A stretch of DNA of 64,000 nt from JAICYJ01 sp035695105 (GCA_035695105.1 DASSEV010000089.1:29573-93572); one strand, 5' to 3'; positions 17,022 to 25,544 are shown, counted from the stretch's first letter. Notes: generated by a model not told the origin, from the sequence alone. Translations and numbers: made by a program.

Positions 17022-17327
17022 GTGACGGTGCAGGAGCCGGCATTCTCGGTCGAGCAGGTGCAGCAGGGCGACGACGTCGTCCTGGTCGTCACCGGTGGCG
17101 TGGACATGGCAACCGTCGCGGTGTTCGAGCAGGCCCTGGCCGAGGCGATGAGCCGCACGGGCGGAGACGTCGGCCTCGACCTGAGCGCCGTGACCTTTCT
17201 CGGGTCCGAGGGTGTGCGGGCGCTGATCGCCGCCCAGGCCGCCCCCAGCGCCTCCGGCCGCTCGATCAGGATCGTCGCCGCCTCGCCGATCGCCCGCCGC
17301 GTGCTCGAGATCACCGGGCTGGCGTAG
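17022..17327 (+). CDS. STAS-domain anti-anti-sigma factor (RsbV/SpoIIAA type)
   Basis: A 101-residue single STAS domain from GTG 17022. VVLVVTGGVDMATVAVFEQ forms the first strands, DLSAVTFLGSEGVRALIAAQ carries the serine that partner kinases phosphorylate, and a short C-terminal helix closes the fold. Such proteins bind and release anti-sigma kinases. Its last 17 bases overlap, tail to tail, the end of the giant kinase/phosphatase gene 17311-21150, whose own C-terminus is a matching anti-sigma kinase domain, so the two are likely partners. Confidence 0.85.
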   Translation: MTVQEPAFSVEQVQQGDDVVLVVTGGVDMATVAVFEQALAEAMSRTGGDVGLDLSAVTFLGSEGVRALIAAQAAPSASGRSIRIVAASPIARRVLEITGLA

Positions 17328-20300
17328 CCGCGCTCGGGCCGCCGACCGTTCGCTCCAGCGACACCGTCGTTCCCACCCAGCCGCGATGGACGTCCACGCT
17401 CGCCATCAGCGCGTTCATGACCTGGAAGCCGCGGCCGCGGCCCCTGGCGGGGCCCGTGCTCGAGTCGCGGTCCCAGCGCCCCGTGTCGCTGACGGCGGCC
17501 CGCAGCGTGCCGCCGGCGAGTGAGACCTCGGTCGAGACGACGCGCCGGGCATCCACGCCGCTGCCGTGCTCGATCGCGTTGGCCACGGCCTCGCCCACGG
17601 CGAGCAGCACGTCGTCGCGTTCCTCGTCCGCGATCCCGACCTGCGAGAGCCACTCGCGCAGGCGCTGGCGGGCGTGGGGCACCTGCGCCACGTCGGCATG
17701 GAAGACGTCGACGAATCGGTGGGGCCGCCGCCCCGGGGTGCGCAGGGCCACGAGCGCGATGTCGTCGGCGAACCCGTCCTCGGGGCGCATGCCGTCGATC
17801 ACCGCATCGCACAGCTGTCCGATCGGCAGGTGGGCGTTGACGGAGGCGAGCCGCTGCAGGCGCATCAGCCCGGCGTCCAGCGGTTCCCCCCGCCGCTCGA
17901 CCAGGCCGTCGGTGTAGACCAGCACGAGGCTTCCGGGAGGCAGCGGCATGTCGTCGGCGTCGCGCCCGTCGCCGCGCGAGGCGCCGAGCGGGGGCCGGTG
18001 CGGCCCGCCGAGGAACCGCGGCTCCGACCCGTCCTCGACCAGCGCCGGCACGTGGCCGGCCGAGCACCAGGTCAGCGTGCCGGCGGGATCGAGCACGAGG
18101 TAGATCAGCGTGGCGCCGGTGGCGGCCGGCAGGCGGCGGGCGTACGCATCCACCAGGTCGACGGCCGCGGCCGGCTCGGAGGTCGTCGTGGCGGCGACGC
18201 CGAGCGCGGAGCGGAGCTGCCCCATCACCGTCGCCGCGGGCAGGCCGTGGCCGACCACGTCGCCGACGCTGACCCCGAGGCGCCCGTCCGGGAACGAGAT
18301 CACGTCGTACCAGTCCCCGCCCAGAAGCAGTGCCGAGTCGGCCGGCTGGTACCGCACCGAGACGGTCGCCGTGGGCGCCCGCAGGTCGACCTCGAGCAGC
18401 CGCTCCTGCAGGCGCTCCAGGATGCGGTGCTCGACCTGTGCGGCGCGCAGGCGCTCGAGCGCCTCCAGCGTCAGCGACGCGATCTCCCCCAGCTGGTCGA
18501 CCTCGTCCGGTGGCAGTGGACGCTCGGCGTCCCAGGTGACGGCCAGGACGCCGGCCATGTCGCCCGTGGCCCGCACCAGCGGCACCGCCACCTGCGCGCG
18601 GACGTTCGCGATCTCCCAGTCGTCGACGACGCGGCCGTACGCGGCGGCATCGGCGCGGCTCTCGAGCACGACGACGGCACCCTCCCGGGCAGCCGTGGCG
18701 CTGGGCGTGTCCGACTCGACGGGAACGCGGTGGTAGCGAGCCGCAAGGCCGCCGGCAGGAGGCGCCGCGTGCCAGTAGCGCAGCATCTCGCCGCCGTCCT
18801 CGGCCAGGCCGATCACGGCGTTCGATGCGCCGAAGCCGTCGGCGACGCAATCGTGGACGGCCCGGATCAGCTCGTCCACGTCGGCCGCCTGCCCCAGGCG
18901 GCGGCCGAGCTGGGCGATCGCCTGGCGCTGCCGGCGCTCTGCGCCGCCGGCCAGCCGCGCCCCGACGCGGCCGAGCAGATCCTCGGCGGTGAAGGGCTTG
19001 ACCAGGTAGTCGTCGGCTCCCAGCTCCAGCCCCTCGACCGCCGACTCCGGCCCTGCGCGAGCCGAGAGGAGCACCACCGGAAGGTCGGCCAGCCCGGCGT
19101 CACTACGGATCAGGCGCAGCAGCTCGTACCCGTCCACCTCGGGCATCATCACGTCGCTCAGCACCAGGTCGGGGCGATCCGCCCGCACGAGCTCGAGCGC
19201 CGCGGCGCCGTTGGGCGCGGCGCGCACGTCGTAGCGCTCCTCCAGCAGCCGAACGAGATACGCGCGCATGTCGCTGTTGTCGTCGACAACCAGCACCGAG
19301 CGGCGTTGCCCAGCCCCGACGAGGGGAGATGGGCTCGCCGAGGCGGCGGCGCTGACCCAGCCGCGTGCCTCGGCCACGCGCGCCTCGGCCGTCTCGCGCG
19401 CTGTCGCCGGCGCCGTCGCCGAAACTCCCCTCAGCGGGCGGGCCGGCACCGTCACGTGCACGGCGGTGCCCTCGCCCAGCCGGCTGTCGAGCGAGATGCG
19501 GCCGCCCAGCGATTCGACCAGCTCGCGAACGAGGGCAAGCCCGATCCCGCTGCCCTCGACGCTCCGCGCCTCGCCACCCTCGACGCGGTGGAACCGCTCG
19601 AACACCCGGGGCAGCTCGTCATCGGGGATCCCCACGCCGGAGTCACGCACGGTCAGCTCGGCCTCCGTGTCGTGCAGCCGCAGCGCCACGTCGATCGCGC
19701 CCCGGAACGTGTGCTTGAAGGCGTTCGACAGCAGGTTGGTGACGATCTGCTCCCACCAGCGGCGGTCGATCTCAACCGGCGCGCCCGCGGGCGGGCAGTC
19801 GACGCGGAGCTCGACGCCGCCCTGCTCGATCGCCGAGCGGAACATGCTGGCCAGCTCGGCCGTCTCCAGCGCGAGATCGACAGGCTCGAGGTTGGCCTCG
19901 AGCCGGCCCGCCTCGAGCCGGTTGAAGTCGAGCAGCATGTTGACGAGCGCGAGCAGGCGCTTGCCGTTGCGCTCGGCCAGCGCGATCCGCTCCCGCTGCA
20001 GGGCGGCCGGGGCATCGCCGTCGTCCGCCAGCGCGTCCCTGAGCGGGCCCAGCATCAGCGTCAGCGGCGTGCGGAACTCGTGCGACACGTTGGTGAAGAA
20101 GGCCGTCTTGGCACGGTCGAGCTCCGCCAGCTGCTCGGCGCGCCGCCGCTCGTCGTCGTACGCGCGCACGCTGGCGACGGCCGAGGCGATCTGCCCCGCC
20201 ACCAGCTCGACGAACGCCACGTAGCCCACGTCGGCCGGCCGGTTGGGGCTGAGGCCGGCGATGAACACCCCGGCGGCGCGGTCCCGCCCCTGGCCGGCCA

Positions 20301-21150
20301 GCGGCACGAGCACGGCGGTGGTCGGCGCGTCGGCATCGTTGCCTCCCGGCGGCTCCGGCAGCTGCATCACCACCGTCCCCTCGCGCTCGGCCCGCGCCAG
20401 AGGCCACGGGTGATCGTCGGAAAGCGAGACCCGGGCCGGCGCGGGGAGCCGGCCGGTGGCGCTCGCGAGACGTGCGGCATCGTCGTCGTCGTGCTCGCGG
20501 AGGTAGGTGAGCGTGAACGGCAGGTCGGCGGTGCGCTGCCCAAGCGCCAGCTGGAGCGCCTGCTCCATGGCCCGGGGCGCGTGCGCTCCGGAGAGGCTCG
20601 ACGCGATGGTGTTCAGCGTCCCGATCCGCCGCTCGCCGACGACGCGCTCGGTTTCCTCGGCGACGACGCAGAACAGCCCGACGATGTCGCCGCGGTCATC
20701 GGCAAGGGCGCTGTAGGAGAACGTGTGGTAGGTCTCCTCGCGGAACCCGCTGCGCTGGAGGTAGAGCATCAGCGCCTCGTCCCACGTCGCCTGCCCCGTC
20801 CGCAGCACCGAGTCGACGCGCGGCCCGATGTCGTCCCAGATCTCCTGCCAGACGACGCTCGCGGGCTTGCCCAGCGCCCACGGGTACTTCAATCCCAGCG
20901 TGTCGTGGCGGTAGGCGTCGTTGCAGAAGAAGCTGAGCTCCGGGCCCCAGCCCATCCACATCGCAAAGCGCGAGCCGAGCATGGTGCGCAGCACGAACGT
21001 CAGGCTCTGCGGCCAGGTGTCCGGGCTCCCGAGCGGCGTGGTCGACCAGTCCACGGCCAGCATGTCCCTGCCCAGATCGCCTGCTGACCGGAGCACCGAG
21101 ACCGCTCCGCGCGAGCTCTCCTGCTCGGTACCCCCGGTCACGGCAGGCAT
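17311..21150 (-). CDS. hybrid sensor kinase - receiver - SpoIIE phosphatase - anti-sigma kinase protein
   Basis: A 1279-residue multidomain regulator; ATG 21150 is chosen because conservation begins there. Domain order by approximate residue: PAS (25-160); GAF (185-345); HisKA with NVSHEFRTPL, phospho-His near 356; HATPase with NLLSNAFKH (about 475) and GSGIGLALVRELVESLGG; receiver with VLVVDDNSDMRAYL, phospho-Asp near 667 (LSDVMMPEVDG) and the K of YLVKPF; second GAF (about 770-900); SpoIIE/PP2C phosphatase with LLGGDWYDV and VGDVVGHGLPAA (about 930-1140); RsbW-type HATPase with GEAVANAIEHGSG (about 1185-1270). It links phosphorelay sensing to sigma-factor partner switching in one chain. The STAS protein at 17022 is a probable substrate. 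Confidence 0.92.
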   Translation of the reverse strand: MPAVTGGTEQESSRGAVSVLRSAGDLGRDMLAVDWSTTPLGSPDTWPQSLTFVLRTMLGSRFAMWMGWGPELSFFCNDAYRHDTLGLKYPWALGKPASVVWQEIWDDIGPRVDSVLRTGQATWDEALMLYLQRSGFREETYHTFSYSALADDRGDIVGLFCVVAEETERVVGERRIGTLNTIASSLSGAHAPRAMEQALQLALGQRTADLPFTLTYLREHDDDDAARLASATGRLPAPARVSLSDDHPWPLARAEREGTVVMQLPEPPGGNDADAPTTAVLVPLAGQGRDRAAGVFIAGLSPNRPADVGYVAFVELVAGQIASAVASVRAYDDERRRAEQLAELDRAKTAFFTNVSHEFRTPLTLMLGPLRDALADDGDAPAALQRERIALAERNGKRLLALVNMLLDFNRLEAGRLEANLEPVDLALETAELASMFRSAIEQGGVELRVDCPPAGAPVEIDRRWWEQIVTNLLSNAFKHTFRGAIDVALRLHDTEAELTVRDSGVGIPDDELPRVFERFHRVEGGEARSVEGSGIGLALVRELVESLGGRISLDSRLGEGTAVHVTVPARPLRGVSATAPATARETAEARVAEARGWVSAAASASPSPLVGAGQRRSVLVVDDNSDMRAYLVRLLEERYDVRAAPNGAAALELVRADRPDLVLSDVMMPEVDGYELLRLIRSDAGLADLPVVLLSARAGPESAVEGLELGADDYLVKPFTAEDLLGRVGARLAGGAERRQRQAIAQLGRRLGQAADVDELIRAVHDCVADGFGASNAVIGLAEDGGEMLRYWHAAPPAGGLAARYHRVPVESDTPSATAAREGAVVVLESRADAAAYGRVVDDWEIANVRAQVAVPLVRATGDMAGVLAVTWDAERPLPPDEVDQLGEIASLTLEALERLRAAQVEHRILERLQERLLEVDLRAPTATVSVRYQPADSALLLGGDWYDVISFPDGRLGVSVGDVVGHGLPAATVMGQLRSALGVAATTTSEPAAAVDLVDAYARRLPAATGATLIYLVLDPAGTLTWCSAGHVPALVEDGSEPRFLGGPHRPPLGASRGDGRDADDMPLPPGSLVLVYTDGLVERRGEPLDAGLMRLQRLASVNAHLPIGQLCDAVIDGMRPEDGFADDIALVALRTPGRRPHRFVDVFHADVAQVPHARQRLREWLSQVGIADEERDDVLLAVGEAVANAIEHGSGVDARRVVSTEVSLAGGTLRAAVSDTGRWDRDSSTGPARGRGRGFQVMNALMASVDVHRGWVGTTVSLERTVGGPSAATPAR

Positions 21151-21225
21151 GGTACCCCGGCAATTGCCCCGTCGGACAGCACTGGATCGCTTGGCGGCGC
21201 ACACTATGGGGCATGCTGTGCGCGC

Positions 21226-22314
21226 ATGAGCATGCGGGAGAGCCCAGACCTGCCGGCGGCCGGCGTGGATGAGGCGGTGCAGGCGCCGCGGCGGAAGCGG
21301 CCTGCGCTGCGGCGCATCGCGGGGGCGGCTATCGCGATCGTGACCATCGTCGCGGTGTTCGCCTTCCTGCTGCCACGCATTGCGAACTACCACGACGTGT
21401 GGTCGGTGATGTCCAAGCTGTCAACCGGAGAGCTGGCCGCCCTCGCTGTTGCCACGGTGGTGAACCTCGCCACCTATGCGCCGCCGTGGATGGCGGCGCT
21501 GCCCGGACTCGGGTACTGGCAGGCGACGGTGCTGACACAGACCTCGACCGCGATCTCGATCGCCGTGCCCGGGGGCGACGCGGTCGGGCTGGCCGTGTCG
21601 TACGGCATGCTGCGCAGCTGGCGGTACCGGTCATCGGCGATCGCCGTCGCGGTGCTGGTGACCGCGGCCTGGAACCAGATCGTCAACGTGACGCTGCCGA
21701 TGATCGCGCTGGTGCTGCTGCTGCTGACGGGCGGCTCGAGCCCGTACCTGCTGACGGCCGGGATGATCGGCATCGGAGTGGTGGTCGCGCTCACGGTGAT
21801 GCTCGTGCTCGCGCTGCGCAGCGACCGCCAGGCGCGCTGGCTCGGCGTGCACGCCGAGAAGGTGGTCAACTGCGGCCTGCACCTCGTCCGGCGCCCACGG
21901 CGGGAGGGGTGGGGCGAGGCCACGGTGAAGTTCCGGCACGAGACGGTGGGGCTGCTCAGCCGCCGCTGGCCCTTCATCACCGCTGCCGCGTTCATCGGGC
22001 ATCTCACGGTGTTCGGCGTGCTGCTGGTGTGCCTGCGCGTGACCGGCGTCTCCGCCGAGCAGGTGAGCTGGGTGGAGGCGATGGCCGCGTGGGGGCTGAT
22101 CCGGCTGCTGACGGCGGTGCCGATCACGCCGGCGGGCGTCGGGATCGTCGAGCTCGGCCTGGCATCGGCGCTGGTCGGTTTCGGCGCGGGCAACGCCGAG
22201 GCGGTTGCCGCCGTGCTGCTCTACCGCGTGCTCACGGTGCTGCCCTCGCTCGTGCTCGGCGCCATCTTCGGGCTGACCTGGCGGCGCCACCGGGCGCCCG
22301 AGCCGGCGACCTGA
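21226..22314 (+). CDS. lysylphosphatidylglycerol synthase TM-region (UPF0104) membrane protein
   Basis: A 362-residue polytopic membrane protein with about eight helices. The motifs QTSTAISIAVPGGDAVGLAVSYGMLR and TAVPITPAGVGIVELGLASALV are split-typical of the flippase (TM) half of MprF and of AglD-like proteins. Such domains move aminoacylated phospholipids or other lipid-linked molecules across the membrane. The divergent gene 17311-21150 starts 75 bases away. A second member of the family is at 25545, and a separate aminoacyl-transferase half is at 8831. Confidence 0.8.
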   Translation: MSMRESPDLPAAGVDEAVQAPRRKRPALRRIAGAAIAIVTIVAVFAFLLPRIANYHDVWSVMSKLSTGELAALAVATVVNLATYAPPWMAALPGLGYWQATVLTQTSTAISIAVPGGDAVGLAVSYGMLRSWRYRSSAIAVAVLVTAAWNQIVNVTLPMIALVLLLLTGGSSPYLLTAGMIGIGVVVALTVMLVLALRSDRQARWLGVHAEKVVNCGLHLVRRPRREGWGEATVKFRHETVGLLSRRWPFITAAAFIGHLTVFGVLLVCLRVTGVSAEQVSWVEAMAAWGLIRLLTAVPITPAGVGIVELGLASALVGFGAGNAEAVAAVLLYRVLTVLPSLVLGAIFGLTWRRHRAPEPAT

Positions 22315-22340
22315 GGCGCAGGCCGGCGCGGCTGCCCGCG

Positions 22341-22610
22341 GTGCGCGTGGTGATCTGGAATCTGCTGCACGGCGGCGGCCGGCGTGTCTCGCGGCTGGCC
22401 GAGGCGCTGCTGGCGCACGAGCCGGACGTCTGCGTGCTCGCCGAGATCCGCGCCACGACGGCGCCGGCGCTGCTTGGGCTGCCGGCCGGGGATGGGCTCG
22501 TGCACCACGCCGAGACCGGCGGGCGACCTGAACACCCGTGCGCCCTACCGGGACGAGCAGCGAGCGACGCTTTACAGCGCCGCTCGCTGCTGGTGGTCGG
22601 CCTGTCCTAG
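22341..22610 (+). pseudogene. remnant of an endonuclease/exonuclease/phosphatase (EEP) family gene
   Basis: From GTG 22341 the frame gives VRVVIWNLLHGGGRR and then PDVCVLAEIRA, the N-terminal strands and metal-ligand Glu of an EEP nuclease. After about 60 residues the typical GDLNTRAP motif, which lies some 100 residues later in intact proteins, appears already at 22522 but in a different frame (+1). Intact EEP proteins are about 220-260 residues; here the middle is missing and the end is out of frame. The simplest reading is a deletion plus frameshift. It begins 26 bases after the flippase gene and ends inside the start of the next minus-strand gene end. Confidence 0.6.
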
Positions 22611-23377
22611 TTGGGCGCGTCGGCCGGGTCGTACCACATGCCGCTGAGCAGGCCGCCGTCCGCGATCACGGTCTCGCCGTTGACATAGGAGGCATCACCG
22701 CTGGCGAGGAAGCAGATGACGGCGGCCTGCTCCTCGGGCGTTGATGGACGGCGCAACGGGATCCGCTCCTGGTAGGCCGCGGTGATGTGGTTCCAGGAGT
22801 CGTCCATCGTCATCGGCGTCGCGGTGAGCCCGGGCGCGACGGCATTCGTACGGATGCCCAGGTGGCCCAGCTCGTGGGCGAAGCTGCGGGTCATCGCGAT
22901 CATCCCGGCCTTTGAGACGCAGTAGTGCACCGCTGGCGAGTCGGCCGCGAACGCGTCGATGGAGGCAACGTTGACGATTGCACCGCCACCGCCGGCGGCC
23001 ATGTGCCGGGCGGCCTCCTGGGCGGCGACGAAGGCGGCGGTGAGGTTGGTGGCCAGGATCTCGTGCCAGTGGCGCTCGTCCAGGTCGAGGATGGGGTCGA
23101 GCCGCGAGATGCCGGCGCAGTTGACGAGGATGTCGAGGCGGCCACGCGTCTCCGCCGTCTCCGCGATCGCGGCGCGCAGGGCGCCGGTGTCGCCGACATT
23201 GAGAGTCCGTGCGGTGATGCGCCCCGCTCCTTCTGCTTCGAGCTCGAGCAGTCGATCCTGCGAGCGAGCGGCCGCGACCACGCTCGCCCCCTCATTGGCG
23301 AGACGAAGGGCGGTGGCCCGTCCGATACCGGTGGACGCGCCGGTGACGAAGGCGACCGTGGTGTCGAAGCGGCCCAT
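22607..23377 (-). CDS. SDR-family oxidoreductase
   Basis: A 256-residue classical short-chain dehydrogenase. TGASTGIGRATA is the NAD(P) glycine motif, LVNCAGIS the NNAG-equivalent, VASIDAF carries the catalytic serine and YCVSKAGM the YxxxK pair, all intact. PGLTATPM and ADGGLLSG close the fold. Basic residues after the first strand (ARSQDR) suggest NADP as cofactor. Substrate not predictable. It is followed upstream by an NTF2-like gene on the same strand, a pairing sometimes seen in small oxidoreductase operons. Confidence 0.88.
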   Translation of the reverse strand: MGRFDTTVAFVTGASTGIGRATALRLANEGASVVAAARSQDRLLELEAEGAGRITARTLNVGDTGALRAAIAETAETRGRLDILVNCAGISRLDPILDLDERHWHEILATNLTAAFVAAQEAARHMAAGGGGAIVNVASIDAFAADSPAVHYCVSKAGMIAMTRSFAHELGHLGIRTNAVAPGLTATPMTMDDSWNHITAAYQERIPLRRPSTPEEQAAVICFLASGDASYVNGETVIADGGLLSGMWYDPADAPN

Positions 23378-23416
23378 CGGCCCGACGGTTCGATGGCAGC
23401 GAGGCAGTCTCCTGCG

Positions 23417-23770
23417 TCAACCCGTGGGCGTGCGGGCGGTGATCGAGTCGATCAACCCGTCGCGGAACGTCATCAGCCACTCGCCGGGCTGGTCACGGCC
23501 TCCGTCGTCGCGCTCATACCAGTAGATGCGGCCGCGCAGGAGCACGGCGTCGCCGTCGGTCTCCGCCACGGAGGCGGTGCCCTCGAACACGATCCGTCGC
23601 TCGAAGGCCGACGTGTACCACTCGAGCGCGGCGTCTCTGCCGGCGATCGGTTCGGTGGCGCTGTAGAGCATCAGCTGGACGTCGGGGTGCAGCAGAGCGG
23701 CGATCCGGTCTGCGTCCCGCTGCTGGAGCGCGCGCCGGAACTCGTCGACGAGCCGTTCTCGGTCGTGCAC
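23417..23770 (-). CDS. NTF2-like / SnoaL-type protein
   Basis: A 117-residue protein with the cone-shaped NTF2 fold: an N-terminal helix VDEFRRALQQRDADRIAALLHPDVQLML (split over helix and strand), GRDAALEWYTSAF, then strands ending WLMTFRDGLIDSI. GTG 23770 is chosen because GAAGAT lies six bases upstream; a start at 23788 would add six residues. The family includes ketosteroid isomerase-like enzymes and simple binding proteins; catalytic residues cannot be assigned. A paralogue sits at 60325. Confidence 0.75.
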   Translation of the reverse strand: MHDRERLVDEFRRALQQRDADRIAALLHPDVQLMLYSATEPIAGRDAALEWYTSAFERRIVFEGTASVAETDGDAVLLRGRIYWYERDDGGRDQPGEWLMTFRDGLIDSITARTPTG

Positions 23771-23809
23771 GTCCGGATCTTCGCACACGGCACGCGTGGA
23801 GGCTCGGCC

Positions 23810-24562
23810 TCACATCGGCATCGGCGAGGCCGGCGCGTGCAGGCCGGCCGCGAGCTCCGGGTGGAGCGGGACGGCGACGGCGAGCACGAGCAGCGCCGCC
23901 GCCGAGCCGCGGGTCACCCACGGGCCGGCGCGGGTGCGCCGTTCGGCGCAGACGACCACGGTCAGCGCGAGCATCCAGCCGATGCTCATGGCGCCGAGCG
24001 CGAGCAGGCACGCCATCAGCGGGATGCAGCAGGCTGCACAGACGGCGCCGTGGAGCATGCCCGCGCGCAGGTCGCGGAACCGGCGGGAGGAGGCCCTCGT
24101 CATCCGGAACAGCAGGGCGAAGGGAGCGCGGCAGTGCGCCAGGCAGCGGGCGCGGAATGGGCTCAGCTGATAGGCGGCGGTGCCGGCGAAGACGGCGCTC
24201 GCGGTCCACGGCGCCAACCCCGAGTGCGAGTGCGCGAGCCAGCTGCCAACGACCGCCGCCGGATAGGCCAACGCACCCAGCGCCGCCCAGACGGAGAGGT
24301 AGCCGAGCGCGAGGCCGCCGGCGCGCAGGGCTCGTGGCCCGGACCGGAGCGATGCCGCGTACAGGCCGGCAACGGGCGCCACGACGGGCACCATCATGGC
24401 CGCCATCATGGTCGTCCAGAGGATCAGGAAGCTGCCGAAGCCGAGCCCCATGGGGCCCGGCGCCGACGGCATGGCGGCGGCACGGACGGCAACGATCCAC
24501 CAGCACGCGGCCGCGGCCAGAAGAAGCACGCTCGCAGTGCCGCGCGAGATCGCACCGTCCAT
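23810..24562 (-). CDS. DUF2182 predicted metal-binding membrane protein
   Basis: A 250-residue membrane protein with about six helices. MGLGFGSFLILWTTMMAAMMVP holds the family signature W-x-x-MMxAMM(x)P, a Met-rich helix thought to bind metal, and CLAHCRAPF plus AVCAACCIPLM give further cysteines. The ATG at 24562 has TATGCT six bases upstream on this strand. DUF2182 genes typically neighbour DUF1326 genes, as here (divergent partner at 24585). Probably involved in copper or related metal handling; the role is not established. Confidence 0.85.
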   Translation of the reverse strand: MDGAISRGTASVLLLAAAACWWIVAVRAAAMPSAPGPMGLGFGSFLILWTTMMAAMMVPVVAPVAGLYAASLRSGPRALRAGGLALGYLSVWAALGALAYPAAVVGSWLAHSHSGLAPWTASAVFAGTAAYQLSPFRARCLAHCRAPFALLFRMTRASSRRFRDLRAGMLHGAVCAACCIPLMACLLALGAMSIGWMLALTVVVCAERRTRAGPWVTRGSAAALLVLAVAVPLHPELAAGLHAPASPMPM

Positions 24563-24584
24563 GGCGAGAGCATACGATGGCGCC
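24563..24584. promoter_or_regulatory. overlapping divergent -10 elements for two leaderless genes
   Basis: Only 22 bases separate the start codons of the divergent genes. TACGAT (24573-24578) lies six bases before GTG 24585 on the plus strand; TATGCT (24574-24569 on the minus strand) lies six bases before ATG 24562. The two hexamers share the TA at 24573-24574. Both transcripts would begin at their start codons. Confidence 0.6.
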
Positions 24585-25211
24585 GTGGCGGATGTGGCGT
24601 GGGAGCTGCGCGGCACGTATCTCGAATCCTGCAACTGCGAGGCGATCTGTCCCTGCCGGCGGATCGGCGGTGCGGCGGGCGGCCGGTCGACGTACGGCGA
24701 GTGCCTCGGAGTGCTCAGCTGGGAGATCGCCGAGGGCGTGTCCGACGGCGTGTCGCTTTCGGGGCTGCGGGTGGTGATAGTGTCGCGCTACCACGACGAC
24801 GAGCCGGGGTCACCGTGGACGTTCGTTCTCTTCGTCGACCGGCGGGCGGACGAGGATCAGGCTCGCAGGCTCGTGGACATCTTCACCGGGAGCGCAGGCG
24901 GCACGGCCCTCAGCCAGTTTCCGTGGGCATTCAAGCCGAGCACCCTGATCGGATGGCGGCCCGCGGATATCACCATCGACCACACGCCGGGCCGCGGAGT
25001 CGTGCGGGTCGAGGATTCGGTGGAGGTGCGAATCCGCGAACCCGTCGCGGACGACACTCCCGTGACCTGCGTGATCCCGGGTCATCACCGCAGCGGCCGA
25101 GAGGTCTACGCGCAGCTGTTGCGCGCCGAGCTCGCGGATCCCCTGCGCTTTGAGGCGACGGGAAACTGCGGATACGAGGCGACCTTCGCCTACAGCTCCG
25201 ACCCGGCCTGA
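24585..25211 (+). CDS. DUF1326 domain protein
   Basis: A 208-residue soluble protein. It opens with ELRGTYLESCNCEAICPC, the cysteine signature of DUF1326, and ends in GNCGYEATFAYS with the family's conserved aromatic end. The N-terminal C-N-C-x4-C-P-C cluster may bind a metal. GTG 24585 fits the leaderless promoter. It is divergent from the DUF2182 membrane protein, the partner these proteins usually have, which suggests a joint role in metal handling. Function unproven. Confidence 0.85.
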   Translation: MADVAWELRGTYLESCNCEAICPCRRIGGAAGGRSTYGECLGVLSWEIAEGVSDGVSLSGLRVVIVSRYHDDEPGSPWTFVLFVDRRADEDQARRLVDIFTGSAGGTALSQFPWAFKPSTLIGWRPADITIDHTPGRGVVRVEDSVEVRIREPVADDTPVTCVIPGHHRSGREVYAQLLRAELADPLRFEATGNCGYEATFAYSSDPA

Positions 25212-25290
25212 TCGCAACAGGGGCTGTGACGGTTGCGTGACCCGCTCGTATGTCACAAAAGCGTCACAACCCCGCATCGCCGCCCGTAAC

Positions 25291-25329
25291 GGTGTCAAAG
25301 CCCCGCCGGGTGGGCGTGACTGTGTTGTT
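25291..25329 (+). repeat. 39-bp imperfect direct repeat, copy 1
   Basis: Matches 25389-25427 at 35 of 39 bases, offset 98 bases. The core GTCAAAGCCCCGCCGGGTGG is identical in both, and each copy ends in a GTGAC site followed by a GT-rich stretch. Non-coding. Confidence 0.8.
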
Positions 25330-25388
25330 ACACATCTGCGACGCGTCGACGGCCTGGTTGAGCGAGGCGCCCGCGCAGCCCAATTATT

Positions 25389-25427
25389 GGAGTCAAAGCC
25401 CCGCCGGGTGGGTGTGACGGTGCTGTT
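25389..25427 (+). repeat. 39-bp imperfect direct repeat, copy 2
   Basis: Second copy of the repeat at 25291-25329. The two copies each carry one GTGAC site of the phased cluster. A local duplication of an operator unit is the simplest explanation. Confidence 0.8.
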
Positions 25428-25544
25428 GCGAAACCGTGACGGACGGGGCTGTCACGACGGCGTCACGGCTCTGTGACGGAGCATGCGGGGGCTTCATCCC
25501 GACCGCGCGATGGCTGTCCGGTCTGCGGCTGCTTCCGTGTTCGG

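Larger units (their letters stand above)
25226..25477 (+). promoter_or_regulatory. dense cluster of phased GTGAC/GTCAC sites
   Basis: Ten GTGAC or GTCAC pentamers lie in this 252-base intergenic stretch, at 25226, 25237, 25252, 25263, 25316, 25414, 25436, 25451, 25462 and 25473. Many neighbours are exactly 11 or 22 bases apart, about one or two helix turns. Direct repeats with 11-base spacing are the usual target of OmpR-family response regulators; GTCACA-type repeats recall reported MtrA sites. The downstream gene is the UPF0104 membrane protein. Confidence 0.55.

Noticed and set aside
17566..21087. 1173-residue open frame on the plus strand opposite the hybrid kinase
   Set aside because: Shadow of the minus-strand gene: the product is Arg/Gly/His-rich with no domain, while the opposite strand shows eight clear domains.
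25291..25427. Repeats considered as a CRISPR or transposon end
   Set aside because: Only two copies, imperfect, no terminal inverted repeats, no cas or transposase gene nearby; an operator duplication fits better.
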